From Acidimicrobiia bacterium (lineage in GTDB: Bacteria; Acidobacteriota; Vicinamibacteria; Vicinamibacterales; CAVVIG01): a DNA stretch of 33,717 nt. Shown in pieces: positions 7,518 through 16,225 of the stretch (position 1 is the stretch's first letter; every line of letters begins with the position of its first letter). Under the pieces are notes generated by a model. It did no database searches and was not told the origin of the DNA. It saw only the letters and a program-made list of their open reading frames with translations. Made by a program: the position numbers and the translations under genes. The stretch spans positions 1-33,717 of the forward strand of contig VFZL01000043.1 of the NCBI GenBank assembly GCA_016871175.1. The letters are read 5' to 3'.

Positions 7518-8627
7518 ATGGCTCGCATCCTCGCTCAGACGAAAAAGGAGCTGACGCAGCTCGGCCGAGATCGGATGGCGCTGGCGCTCGCGCTGGTGCT
7601 GCCGCTCTTCCAGCTGCTGCTCATGGGGCTGTCGATCAACATGGTGGTCCGAGATCTCCCGCTTGTCGTGCAGGACCTCGACGACTCCTCCAGCTCACGC
7701 GCGCTGGTGGACGGGTTCCGAGGATCGCTGACGTTCCGGATCGAACCGTGGCCGACCGATCGGCGCCCTGAAGAAGCGCTCACCGCGAATCTGGCGCGCG
7801 GCGTGCTGATTATCCCGGAGGACTTCGGCCGCGATCTGGTCCGCGGCGTCGATGTGCCGGTGCAGTTGCTCGTCGATGGGTCAGATGCCAATACGTCTCG
7901 CCTGCTGGCCGGCTACGCCACCGGGGTCGCTGGCGGCTTCAACGCGTCGCACGGCCCCAGCGGGCCCCAGCAGGCCGTCGTGCGCACGGCGTTGCGCCTG
8001 TGGTACAACCCCAGCCTCTCCTCCCGGAGGTTCTATGGCCCGGGCATCTTCGTCATGGGCCTCTCGATGTTCCCCCCGCTCCTTGCCACGCTCGCGATGG
8101 CACGCGAGGGCGAGCGGAAGACCATCCTCCAAGTCTACGTCTCGAATATCTCTGCGTTCGAACTGATTCTCGGCAAGGTGCTCGCGTTCATGGCCGTGGC
8201 GCTGGCGGAGGGTGTGGTGCTCCTCCTCGCACTCTTCGCGCTCTTCGACGTCCAGTTCGCAGGGGACCCGACGCCGTTCCTGGTCTCGACCGTGCTCTAC
8301 ACGTTCTGCGTGGCGTCGTTCGGCACGATGGTCGGCGCGGCGATCCCCAATCAGGCAGCGGCGATGCAAACGGTGATGTTCGGGGGCTTTCTCCTCGTGT
8401 TCATGCTGTCGGGTCTGATGTTCCCCTTGAGCAACGTTCCATCCGGGTTGCGGTGGCTCTCCAATCTCGTGTGGTCTCGCTATTACATCGAGATCGTACG
8501 GGACGTGTTCCTCCAGGGAGGCGGTTGGACCGCGGTCTGGCACAAGGTGGCCATCATCGGAGGCATCGGCTCGCTGTTCTTCGCGATGGCGTGGCGCCGA
8601 ATGCGCCGGATGCAGCTCGAAGCGTGA
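7518..8627 (+). CDS. ABC-2 family exporter permease (YbhS-like)
   Basis: This 369-residue inner-membrane subunit has the ABC-2 permease pattern. An N-terminal KELTQLGRDRMALALALVLP segment leads into the first membrane helix, then comes a large extracytoplasmic domain of about 140 residues (VVQDLDDSSSSRALVDGFRG onward, with LVDGSDANTSRLLAGY). A cluster of five hydrophobic helices fills the C-terminal half, including FMAVALAEGVVLLLALFALF and MQTVMFGGFLLVFMLSGLMFP. It is encoded eight bases after the ATPase and thirteen before a second, related permease, so the transporter core is probably a heterodimer of permeases driven by the double ATPase. Confidence 0.9.
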   Translation: MARILAQTKKELTQLGRDRMALALALVLPLFQLLLMGLSINMVVRDLPLVVQDLDDSSSSRALVDGFRGSLTFRIEPWPTDRRPEEALTANLARGVLIIPEDFGRDLVRGVDVPVQLLVDGSDANTSRLLAGYATGVAGGFNASHGPSGPQQAVVRTALRLWYNPSLSSRRFYGPGIFVMGLSMFPPLLATLAMAREGERKTILQVYVSNISAFELILGKVLAFMAVALAEGVVLLLALFALFDVQFAGDPTPFLVSTVLYTFCVASFGTMVGAAIPNQAAAMQTVMFGGFLLVFMLSGLMFPLSNVPSGLRWLSNLVWSRYYIEIVRDVFLQGGGWTAVWHKVAIIGGIGSLFFAMAWRRMRRMQLEA

Positions 8628-8640
8628 GGCCGGAGACGCC

Positions 8641-9807
8641 ATGACCCACTGGTTCAATCGATGGATCTCGCACCGGTTCCTGGCGCTCGTGCAGAAGGAG
8701 CTCAATCAGATCAGGCGCGATCGGCGGATCATGATGTCGCTCATCCTGCCGCCGATCATGCAGCTGATGCTCTTTGGCTCGGTCATGAACCCCGAAGTCG
8801 CCAACGTCAACCTGGGCATCGTCGACTACAGCCAGTCGCCACAGAGCCGTGACCTGATTGCCGCGCTCACCCAGAGTGGCAGCTTCACGCTCTACGACGC
8901 GTATCCGTCCGCCGACGATCTCGGCGAGGACCTGCGCCAAAGCGTCGTTGACGCCGGCATCGTCATCCCAGGCGAGTTCGCTCGCGATCTCACACGCGGT
9001 CGGCCGACGACGATACAGGTGTTGTTGAACGCCATGAACTCGAATACCGCGGCGATCAGTCAGGGGTACGTCGCTGGGGTCGTCGCCGGATTCAACCAGA
9101 CGCGGGCGTCGACGGTGCAGCCGGCGATGGCATCGGTCGGTGACGCCCGCCCCATGGGTTGGGGACGCGCGCTGCTCCGGTCGACGCTGCTCTACAACCC
9201 CGGCGGGATCACCACATGGTACTTGGTGACCGGCCTCTTCGGCACGCTGCTCATCATGAACGGCACCATCACGGCGTCGACGACCATGGTGAAGGAACGC
9301 GAGGCGGGGACCCTCGAGCAGCTGCTCATGACGCCCGCGGCCATCTCCGAGATCATCGTCGCGAAGATTGCGCCGCCATTCTTCCTGCTGGGCATCACGG
9401 CGTCGGTGGCCATCGCGGTGATCCGGCTCTACTTCCAGGTTCCGTTCCACGGGAGTGTGCCGCTGGTCGTGATCTCATCCGCGTTGTGCCTGCTGTGCGG
9501 AATCGGCATTGGCACGGCCGTCGCGACGATCACGAAGTCCGCGCAGCAAGCGCAACTCACGACCTTCTTCATCTCCCCCCCGCTGATGTCACTGTCCGGC
9601 GCGATCACACCAGCCGAGGCGCTGCCGGAATGGCTGCGGCCATGGACGGCGGTGAATCCCGTCTACCACTTCGGCGTGATCACACGCGCGAGCTTGATCA
9701 AGGGCAGCGGATTCGCGGACCTCTGGGTCAACGTGCTGGCGCTGACGGCCTTTGCGTTGGTGCTGGTGTCCATCAGCGTGTGGCGTTTCCGCAAACAACT
9801 GACGTAG
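8641..9807 (+). CDS. ABC-2 family exporter permease (YbhR-like)
   Basis: This is the second ABC-2 permease, 388 residues, paralogous to its upstream neighbour. Both begin with a KEL.Q..RDR segment and share the extracytoplasmic pattern (here IVDYSQSPQSRDLIAALTQS and LLNAMNSNTAAISQGYVAG). The EREAGTLEQLLMTPA motif before the helical core is the hallmark of ABC-2 exporters of this type. C-terminal helices include TFFISPPLMSLSGAITPAE and a final span near residues 360-380. GGAG lies a few bases upstream of the ATG. The gene ends with TAG, one of several genes in the window that show TAG is an ordinary stop here. Confidence 0.9.
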   Translation: MTHWFNRWISHRFLALVQKELNQIRRDRRIMMSLILPPIMQLMLFGSVMNPEVANVNLGIVDYSQSPQSRDLIAALTQSGSFTLYDAYPSADDLGEDLRQSVVDAGIVIPGEFARDLTRGRPTTIQVLLNAMNSNTAAISQGYVAGVVAGFNQTRASTVQPAMASVGDARPMGWGRALLRSTLLYNPGGITTWYLVTGLFGTLLIMNGTITASTTMVKEREAGTLEQLLMTPAAISEIIVAKIAPPFFLLGITASVAIAVIRLYFQVPFHGSVPLVVISSALCLLCGIGIGTAVATITKSAQQAQLTTFFISPPLMSLSGAITPAEALPEWLRPWTAVNPVYHFGVITRASLIKGSGFADLWVNVLALTAFALVLVSISVWRFRKQLT

Positions 9808-9828
9808 AGACAAGGAACACGATCTGCG

Positions 9829-11253
9829 ATGAACCGACTGCCGATCGCCGCAGCGCCTGGCTCCGCGCCCCAATCCTTCTGCACCGGCATGGCGGCCCCT
9901 CTGGTCATTCTCATCGCCCTGGCGGCGTCGCCCGCCGCTGGCCAGGCACGTACGCCAGGTGTCAGGCCGCCACTGGCGAATCGCACGCTCACGCTGGACG
10001 AGGCCATCCAGATGGGCGTCGAGCACAATCTCAGCGTCATCAACGGGCGCGAGGGGGTTCGCTTCGCGCAGGGCCAGCGCCGCACGAGCCGTGCGCCGCT
10101 CCTCCCGAGCGCGTTCCTGGACGTCACGGATACTCAGCAACAGCTCAACCTCGCGGCGATGGGCTTTCGGTTCGATATGTCGGCGTTTCCTGGGTTCCAG
10201 TTGCCGAGCGTGGTCGGCCCGTTCAACCAGTTCGATCTGCGTGCACGCTTCTCGCACACGGTCTTCGATCGGGCGGCGATCAACAGCTATCGCGCGGCTG
10301 GAGAGTCGCTGCGCGCGAGCGAGCTCAGCGCAGACGATGAGCGGGATGCGGTAATCCTGGCCGTGGGCGCCGCCTACCTGCAGGCCATGGCCGCACGGGC
10401 GCTCGTAGACAGCGGCCGGACGCAACTCGACACGGCCAACGCACTGCTCAAGCAGACCCAACAGCGCCGCGCCGTGGGCCTCGTGGCGCAAGTGGACGTG
10501 GACAGGAGTCAGGTGCAGGTGCTCCAGCAGGAGCAGCGCCTCATCGCGCTCCAGAACGACTTCGCCAAGCTGAAGATCGACCTGGCGCGCCTGATCGGCG
10601 CGCAGCCAACGGACCAGTACGCCCTCGAAGACGCCCTCCCCTTCACTGCAGGGCCGCCGCTCGACGTCGACGCGGCGCTCGAACAAGCGCGGGCACAGCG
10701 GCCCGATCTCAGAGCCGCCGACGCGGAGGTCCGCGCCGCCGAGCAGGAGCTGAACGCAGCGCGTGCGGCACATCTGCCCACGGTCCGCCTCAACGGGGAC
10801 TACGGCGTCCTCGGCCCAAACCCGGCTGACGCGCGCCGGACGTTCGCCGTGTCCGGAACCGTTCGTGTGCCGCTCTGGCAGGGGGGCCGGGTGGAAGGGC
10901 AGATCCAGCAGGCCCAGGCGCAGCTCGCGCGTCGGCAAACGGCCCACGATGACCTGCATGCACAGGTCGAGGCGGAGATTCGCAAGGCGCTCCTCGATAT
11001 GTCATCGCTGGCGGCGCAGGTGGCAGTGGCGGAACGCAATCTGGCCGTCACGCGAGAAACCCTCGACCTCACGCGACAACGCTTCGAAGCGGGCGTCAGC
11101 GACAACGTCGAGGTCGTCCAGGCACAGGAGTCGGTGTCGACGGCGGCGTTCGATCACATCAACAGTGTATTCGGGCACAGCGTCGCAAGACTCAGTCTGG
11201 CCCGCGCGCTGGGCAACACGCGTGAACGGCTTCGGTCCTTCCTCGGTCCCTAA
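9829..11253 (+). CDS. TolC-type outer-membrane efflux channel protein
   Basis: This 474-residue outer-membrane factor has a signal peptide (hydrophobic APLVILIALAASPAAG, probable cleavage after the AAGQA region). Two homologous halves each begin with the efflux-protein pattern: LTLDEAIQMGVEHNLSVING in the first half, and LDVDAALEQARAQRPDLRAADAEV in the second. It also has long Ala/Gln-rich helices and the motif ARRTFAVSGTVRVPLWQGGR. Such proteins trimerise into the channel through which periplasmic adaptors deliver substrate. It sits 21 bases after the second permease with AAGGA upstream, so the operon encodes adaptor, pump and channel together, and export probably goes directly to the outside. 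Confidence 0.92.
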   Translation: MNRLPIAAAPGSAPQSFCTGMAAPLVILIALAASPAAGQARTPGVRPPLANRTLTLDEAIQMGVEHNLSVINGREGVRFAQGQRRTSRAPLLPSAFLDVTDTQQQLNLAAMGFRFDMSAFPGFQLPSVVGPFNQFDLRARFSHTVFDRAAINSYRAAGESLRASELSADDERDAVILAVGAAYLQAMAARALVDSGRTQLDTANALLKQTQQRRAVGLVAQVDVDRSQVQVLQQEQRLIALQNDFAKLKIDLARLIGAQPTDQYALEDALPFTAGPPLDVDAALEQARAQRPDLRAADAEVRAAEQELNAARAAHLPTVRLNGDYGVLGPNPADARRTFAVSGTVRVPLWQGGRVEGQIQQAQAQLARRQTAHDDLHAQVEAEIRKALLDMSSLAAQVAVAERNLAVTRETLDLTRQRFEAGVSDNVEVVQAQESVSTAAFDHINSVFGHSVARLSLARALGNTRERLRSFLGP

Positions 11254-11291
11254 GGCCGAGAGGCCCCACGTCAGGGCCGGGCTATACTCGA

Positions 11292-11855
11292 ATGGTGCCC
11301 CGGCATTCGGTCAGCTCGGCGTTGGCGTCCATCGAGCTGCCGGACTCGGACGGTGTGCAGTGGCGTCTGGGCTCGCTCTGGGAGACCGCGCCGGCGGTGG
11401 TCGTGTTCCTGCGCCACTATGGTTGACTGTTCTGCCGAGAGCACGCCGCGCAGTTGCGCGCACGCGAACGCGACATTCGAGCAAGCGGTGCGAACATCGT
11501 GGCAATCGGTCTCGGGGACCGGCACTACGCGCGGATGTTCCGCGAGGACGTGGGGATCTCGTTTCCACTCCTGATCGACGAAGACCGCAAGGCCTATGCT
11601 GCCGCCGAGCTGAAATCGGCGAGCGTGTGGGGTCTGTTCAGACGCGAGACCGCGGCGCACAGACGGCGAGCGAGAGCCGGCGGGTATCGACAGGGCAAGT
11701 TGGGCAAGAACCCGTTCCAGCTCGGCGGGACGTTCGTGTTCGGCCCCGGGAATGTGGACCGCTATGCACATGTCAGCCAGTCGACCGGGGACAACGCACC
11801 AATCGACGAGCTCCTGCGCGCGCTCCAGGCCGCCCTACCCACTGTCGATCGCTGA
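11292..11855 (+). CDS. SelU/AhpC-TSA_2 peroxiredoxin-like protein, candidate selenoprotein (in-frame TGA)
   Basis: The reading frame from the ATG at 11292 is open to a TGA at 11853-11855, apart from one internal TGA at 11424-11426. Read through, it gives 187 residues of the AhpC-TSA_2 (PRXL2/SelU) thioredoxin-fold family: VVVFLRHYG-x-LFCREHAAQL, then VAIGLGDRHYARMFREDVG, FPLLIDEDRKAY, and the C-terminal QLGGTFVFGP...RYAHVSQSTGDNAPIDELL. The internal TGA is codon 45, exactly where homologues carry the first Cys of the CxxC redox motif; the second, Cys48 (TGC), is intact. Cys to Sec at this position is the known pattern in thioredoxin-fold selenoproteins. A SECIS-like hairpin follows. The TolC gene ends 38 bases upstream and an S9 peptidase gene starts 13 bases downstream. 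Without Sec insertion, translation would give a 44-residue fragment. The alternative is a nonsense mutation. Confidence 0.6.
11427..11469 (+). promoter_or_regulatory. SECIS-like stem-loop just downstream of the in-frame TGA
   Basis: Bacterial SECIS elements lie inside the coding region right after the UGA, with a small apical loop containing G and U about 16-37 bases on. Here CGCGC (11447-11451) pairs with GCGCG (11456-11460) around the loop AGTT, whose G is 27 bases past the TGA. A lower stem pairs GTTC-T-GC (11429-11435) with GCGAAC (11464-11469), leaving one bulged T, recalling the bulged U of the fdhF element. The interior loop is large and asymmetric, and the region is GC-rich enough for chance hairpins. 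Folding was done by eye only. Confidence 0.35.
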
Positions 11856-11868
11856 GGTGGAGGGTCTG

Positions 11869-13859
11869 ATGCGTGACCGGCTGACAGCCTTCCTCCGTGC
11901 GACCATCCTGGCGACGTTTGGTCTCGCCGCCGTCACCTCAAGTACCGCCGCACAGTCCGAAACGATCGCGCCCGGCCCGACGCTCGTCGCCGAGGGCATC
12001 CCCTCCATCCCCGCCTCGCTGGCGGCCGACGTGCGCCGCTACGCGGAATCGCGCGGCGCCGCGCTCGAAGACTGGCATCCCATCCGTCGGGAGCTGCTGA
12101 TTGCCACCCGCTTCGCCAACTCGAATCAGATCCACGCGGTGAAGGCACCGGGCGGCGCTCGAACGCAGCTCACCTTCGCAGACGAGCCGATCACCACCGC
12201 GACCTATCAGCCACCGAGGGAAGATACTTCGTCTTCGCCAAGGACGTCGGCGGAAACGAATTCGACCAGCTCTATCGCTACGACGTGCACACGGGCCAGA
12301 CCACGCTTCTGACCGACGGCGGACGCTCACAGAACCGGGATGTGTTGTGGAGCCGGAGGGGCACGCGCATCGCCTACAGCTCGACCCGTCGTAACCGATC
12401 CGACCGTGACATCTACGTCATGGATCCCATGATGCCCACGAGCGACCGGCGCGTCCTGCAGGTCACCGGCGGGGGCTGGCAGCCGCTCGCCTGGTCACCC
12501 GATGAATCGAAGCTCCTCGTGCAAGAGGAGGTGTCTGTTGCGCAGAGCCGCCTGGTTCTGGTCGATGTTGCAACGGGTGACACGACGGCGCTCACGCCGC
12601 GCGACGAACCGGTGGCTTATTGGGCTGCCGCGATGAGCGCCGATGGCCGGGGCGTGTATGTGACGACGAACAAAGACAGCGAGTACCAGCGACTCGCCTA
12701 CCTCGATCTCGCCACCAGGGCGCTCACGCCGCTGACAGTGGACATCCCGTGGGACATCGATCGCATCGAGCTGTCACACGACGGGCGCACGCTGGCGTTC
12801 GTCGCAAACGAGGCAGGCGTCTCGACGCTCCACCTGCTCGATACCGCGGCGCGAACGCATCGGAGAGTGTCCTAGGTTCCGACTGGAGTGATCGACTCGA
12901 TGAAGTGGCATCGAGCCCTGCACGAGCTCGCCGTCACGCTCAGGTCGGCCCGCTCGGCTGGGGATGTGTACTCGTACGCGCCAACGACCACACAGCTCAC
13001 ACGCTGGACGGAAAGCGAGCTGGGCGGCCTCGTCCCGGCGACCTTGTCCGTCGCGGAGCTCGCGCGGTGGCGATCCTTCGACGAACGAGAGATCACCGGC
13101 TTCTACTATCGGCCGCCGTCGCGCTTCACCGGTAATCGGCCGGTGCTCATCAATATCCACGGAGGTCCCGCGGAGCAGTCGTTACCCGTTTTCCTCGGCC
13201 GCAGCAACTACTTCGTGAACGAGCTCGGCGTCGCGATCATCTATCCCAATGTCCGCGGGCCCTCCAGCTACGGCAAAACCTTTCTCACCCTCGACGATGG
13301 GACGAAGCGCGAGGATGCAGTCAAGGACATCGGCGCACTCCTCGACTGGATTCGTACACGGCCCGAGCTTGACGCCGATCGCGTGATGGTGGCGGGTGGC
13401 AGCTACGGTGGGTATCTGGTGCTGGCCGTGTCCACGACGTACAGCGATCGCATTCGATGCGCCCTCGATGTCGTTGACATCTCGAACTTCAATACCTTCC
13501 TCAAGAACACAGAGAGCTATCGGCGGGACCTGCGCCGCGCCGAGTACGGCGACGAACGCGACCCGGCGATGGCCGCCTTCTTCGAGCGGACGGCGCCGCT
13601 GAACAACGCCGGCAAGATCACCAAGCCGCTCTTCGTGGTCCAGGGGGGAAATGATCCGCGTGTGCCGCGCACTGAGTCTGAGCAGATGGTGACGCGGGTC
13701 AAACAGAACGGCACCCCCGTCTGGTATTTGATGGCATCAGACGAGGGTCACGGGTTCGCGAAGAAGGCGAACGTCGACTTTCAGTCCTTCGCCACGGTTG
13801 TCTTCATGAAGGCTTATCTCCTGGGTGACGCCCCTCTCGCCGCTCCGGGTAAGCCCTGA
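11869..13859 (+). pseudogene. Secreted S9 prolyl-oligopeptidase-family peptidase, one frameshift and one amber codon
   Basis: A signal peptide (ATILATFGLAAVTSSTAAQS) is followed by a TolB/WD40-like beta-propeller (SPDESKLLVQEE, LSHDGRTLAFVANEAG) and a C-terminal alpha/beta-hydrolase domain of an S9 peptidase. The catalytic residues are all present: Ser in GGSYGGYL (codon at 13401), Asp in GGNDPRVP (13653) and His in DEGHGF (13749). The gene is broken twice. At about 12212 one base is missing, so that TATYQPP continues as EGRYFVFAKDVGGNEFDQLY only in another frame. At 12873-12875 a TAG interrupts RRVS-x-VPTGVIDSMKWHR in the same frame. GGTGGAGGG precedes the ATG. The intact active site and otherwise clean frames mean the damage is recent or is sequence error. 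Full length would be about 663 residues, normal for the family. Confidence 0.85.
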
Positions 13860-14185
13860 CCGCACCTATTGACCCAGCGGCGGCCGTCGGAACGAGCGTG
13901 CTGGCTCGTCAGCCGGAAGCACTTGCCTGCGCTGGCGCTGCGAGGGATACTCCGAGGCGGAGTCGACGCCGGATCACTACGTGTTGAACGGGGAGCGCAG
14001 CGCGCCGAGACATGTTGAACATCGCCGCCCCACGATGGGGCCATTGGCACAACAGCATGGAAACCGACGACCTCACATACGTCGCCGCGGCCGAACCGAT
14101 GGCCCCCGTGAGCCTGGCCCACGACTTCCTGCTTCGTCCGCGCGCATTTCAGGAGGCCGCCTTGGCGGTCTGACGCGAACGAGAC
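13860..14185. other. Intergenic stretch without a recognisable gene
   Basis: No frame here shows a protein pattern that I recognise. It holds a small perfect hairpin, GCCCCA-CGA-TGGGGC at 14027-14041, and GTTGAAC twice (13983-13989 and 14014-14020), spaced 31 bases apart. Neither has a T-tract or other terminator features. It separates the S9 peptidase from the glycosyltransferase operon and presumably holds that operon's promoter, but no -35/-10 pair is convincing. Confidence 0.5.
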
Positions 14186-15505
14186 ATGCGCATCCTCTCG
14201 ATCACGGCTGGCGCGGCTGGCATGTACTGCGGCAGCTGCTTTCGCGATAACGCGCTCGCAATCGAGTTGCTCGCACGTGGGCAGGAGGTATCGCTCGTGC
14301 CCATCTACACGCCGACGCGGACCGATGAGCAGAACGTCAGCGATTCGCACGTGCTCTTCGGCGGCATCAGCGTCTACCTCCAGCAACATGCATCGCTCTT
14401 CCGCAAGACCCCGCGGTTCCTCGACCGGTTGTGGGACTCGCCGCGCGTGATTTCCACCTTCAGCAAACGGGCCGTTCAGACCGATGCCCGGATGCTCGGC
14501 GACCTGACGGTCTCGATGCTCGAGGGCGAGCACGGCGTCATCCGCAAGGAGTTCGAGAAGCTGGTGGATTGGATTCGTGACGAGCCGGCGCCGGACATCA
14601 TCAACATTCCGAACTCCATCCTCATTGCGCTCGCTGAGCCGCTCGGTCGCGAGTTTGGCCGGCCGGTCTGCTGCACCCTCCAGGGCGAAGAGCTCTTCAT
14701 CGACGGCTTGCCACCGGTTCACCGAGAGAAGGCGTTGTCGCTCATCCGGCGACAGGTGCAGTATGTCGACCGCTTCATCGCCGTGAGCGACTACTGCGCA
14801 CGGTTCATGGGCGAGCTGCTTCAGATTCCCGCCGATCGGATGGCCACCGTGCCACTTGGGATCAACACGACGGGTTACGGCCCGCACGCGCCGAATCCGG
14901 ACATCTTCACCGTCGGCTACTTCGCGCGCATCGCCCCCGAGAAGGGGCTCCACCTCCTGGCCGAAGCATATGTCCACTTTCGCCGTCGCATCGGGAACGC
15001 ACGCGCACAGCTTCGCGCGGCGGGCTACTCGGCCCCGGGCCGCTCGCCCTACTTGGATGGCATTAGGCAGAGTCTGCAAAGGGCCGGGTTGGCACACGAG
15101 TTCATCTACGAAGGCGAGGTCGACAGGAACCAAAAGCTCGACTTTCTTCGCAGCCTCGACGTCCTCTCAGTACCGGCGACGTACGACGAACCGAAGGGAC
15201 TCTTTCTCATCGAGGCCATGGCGTCCGGCGTGCCGGTCGTTCAACCACGCCGCGGTGCGTTCATCGAAACGGTCGAGAGCACTGGTGGTGGAATCCTGGT
15301 CGACCCCGATAGCGCGGAGGCACTCGGAGACGGCCTGCACCGGCTCTGGTCTAACCGAACGCTGCGCCAGTCACTCGGGACTCGTGCCGTTGCGGGCGTT
15401 CAAGAGCACTACACCATCGCTCGGTCCACCTCCCACCTGCTCGAAGTGTACGACTCGGTGGTGCGCGATCAGGCCGGACGCCCGCTCCAGACCGCCCGAA
15501 GGTAA
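14186..15505 (+). CDS. GT4-type glycosyltransferase
   Basis: This 439-residue GT-B fold glycosyltransferase has the unusual N-terminal motif GMYCGSCFRDNALA in place of the common Gly-rich loop. Further motifs are CCTLQGEELFIDGLP, AVSDYCARFMGELL, VPLGINTTGY, GYFARIAPEKGLHLLAEAY, and the donor-binding E-x7-E block in DEPKGLFLIEAMASGVPVV. Such enzymes transfer a sugar from a nucleotide-sugar donor; the acceptor cannot be told from sequence. It starts a tight run with a LolD-like ATPase (18 bases later) and an FtsX-type permease. This pairing could serve envelope glycolipid or lipoprotein assembly, but that is inference. The ATG is preceded by only a weak GAG. Confidence 0.88.
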   Translation: MRILSITAGAAGMYCGSCFRDNALAIELLARGQEVSLVPIYTPTRTDEQNVSDSHVLFGGISVYLQQHASLFRKTPRFLDRLWDSPRVISTFSKRAVQTDARMLGDLTVSMLEGEHGVIRKEFEKLVDWIRDEPAPDIINIPNSILIALAEPLGREFGRPVCCTLQGEELFIDGLPPVHREKALSLIRRQVQYVDRFIAVSDYCARFMGELLQIPADRMATVPLGINTTGYGPHAPNPDIFTVGYFARIAPEKGLHLLAEAYVHFRRRIGNARAQLRAAGYSAPGRSPYLDGIRQSLQRAGLAHEFIYEGEVDRNQKLDFLRSLDVLSVPATYDEPKGLFLIEAMASGVPVVQPRRGAFIETVESTGGGILVDPDSAEALGDGLHRLWSNRTLRQSLGTRAVAGVQEHYTIARSTSHLLEVYDSVVRDQAGRPLQTARR

Positions 15506-15523
15506 TCCGCAGGTCAACCGTCG

Positions 15524-16225
15524 ATGCTAGAGGTCTCGCATGTCAGCAAGGTCTACCCCACGCCCAGAGGTCCTCTCTCGATTCTGGAGGACGTGAGCCT
15601 GTCGCTGAGCCCCGGTGATGCCGCCGCGATCACCGGACCCTCGGGCAGCGGGAAGAGCACGCTGCTCTACCTCCTGGGCGCGCTCGAGCCACCCACGAGC
15701 GGTACCATCACACTTGGTGGACAGAATCCGTTCGCGCTCAGCCCAGCGGAAGTCGCCGAGTTCCGCAATCAGCAAATCGGATTCGTCTTCCAGGATCATT
15801 GCCTTCTTCCGCAGTGCTCGGTTCTGGAGAACGTCCTCGTGCCGACGCTGGTCAGCCACCCAGCCGCCTCTAGTGACCGTCAGGGATCCGGTGGCACCGA
15901 CCGCGATCGCGCTCGACAACTCATCGAGCGGGTTGGGCTCTCCCCGCGGATGGAGCATCGGCCGGCTGAGCTCTCCGGGGGCGAAAAACAGCGCGTGGCG
16001 ATCGCCCGGGCGCTGATTCTCCAGCCACGTCTCATTCTGTGCGACGAGCCGACAGGAAACCTCGATCCCGAAACCGCCTCGACGGTATCGGCACTCCTGC
16101 TCGAGCTGCATCGCCAGCAGCAGACGATCCTAATCGTCGTCACGCACAACGCGGCGCTCGCAGCGCAGTTCCCGGTTCGCTTAGAGCTACGAGCGAAGCA
16201 TCTGCTACCCTGTCAACACCCGTGA
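15524..16225 (+). CDS. ABC transporter ATPase (LolD/MacB type)
   Basis: This 233-residue stand-alone ATPase has Walker [10 protein letters not shown] (about residues 39-47), Q-loop [10 protein letters not shown], signature LSGGEKQRV, Walker [14 protein letters not shown] and H-loop VVTHN. The DEPTGNLD form and the [10 protein letters not shown] segment are typical of LolD, FtsE and MacB ATPases that work with FtsX-fold permeases. The stop overlaps the permease's GTG start (GTGA), so the pair forms one complex. Such systems act by mechanotransmission at the inner membrane, extracting lipoproteins or driving periplasmic events, rather than moving solutes across the membrane. Confidence 0.92.
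   Translation: MLEVSHVSKVYPTPRGPLSILEDVSLSLSPGDAAAITGPSGSGKSTLLYLLGALEPPTSGTITLGGQNPFALSPAEVAEFRNQQIGFVFQDHCLLPQCSVLENVLVPTLVSHPAASSDRQGSGGTDRDRARQLIERVGLSPRMEHRPAELSGGEKQRVAIARALILQPRLILCDEPTGNLDPETASTVSALLLELHRQQQTILIVVTHNAALAAQFPVRLELRAKHLLPCQHP

Noticed and set aside
9159-10340. Plus-strand open frame overlapping the end of the second permease and the start of the channel gene
   Set aside because: It crosses two confident genes in another frame and is rich in Arg, Gly and His, with no recognisable domain.
12873-12875. Read-through or reassigned TAG codon in the S9 peptidase, linked to the TAG in pncA
   Set aside because: TAG ends intact genes such as those at 9807, 23348 and 23810, and no special amino acid is expected at either position, so ordinary nonsense mutations are the simpler reading.
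13814-15133. Minus-strand open frame of 439 codons opposite the glycosyltransferase
   Set aside because: Antisense shadow of a confident glycosyltransferase gene; no protein pattern.
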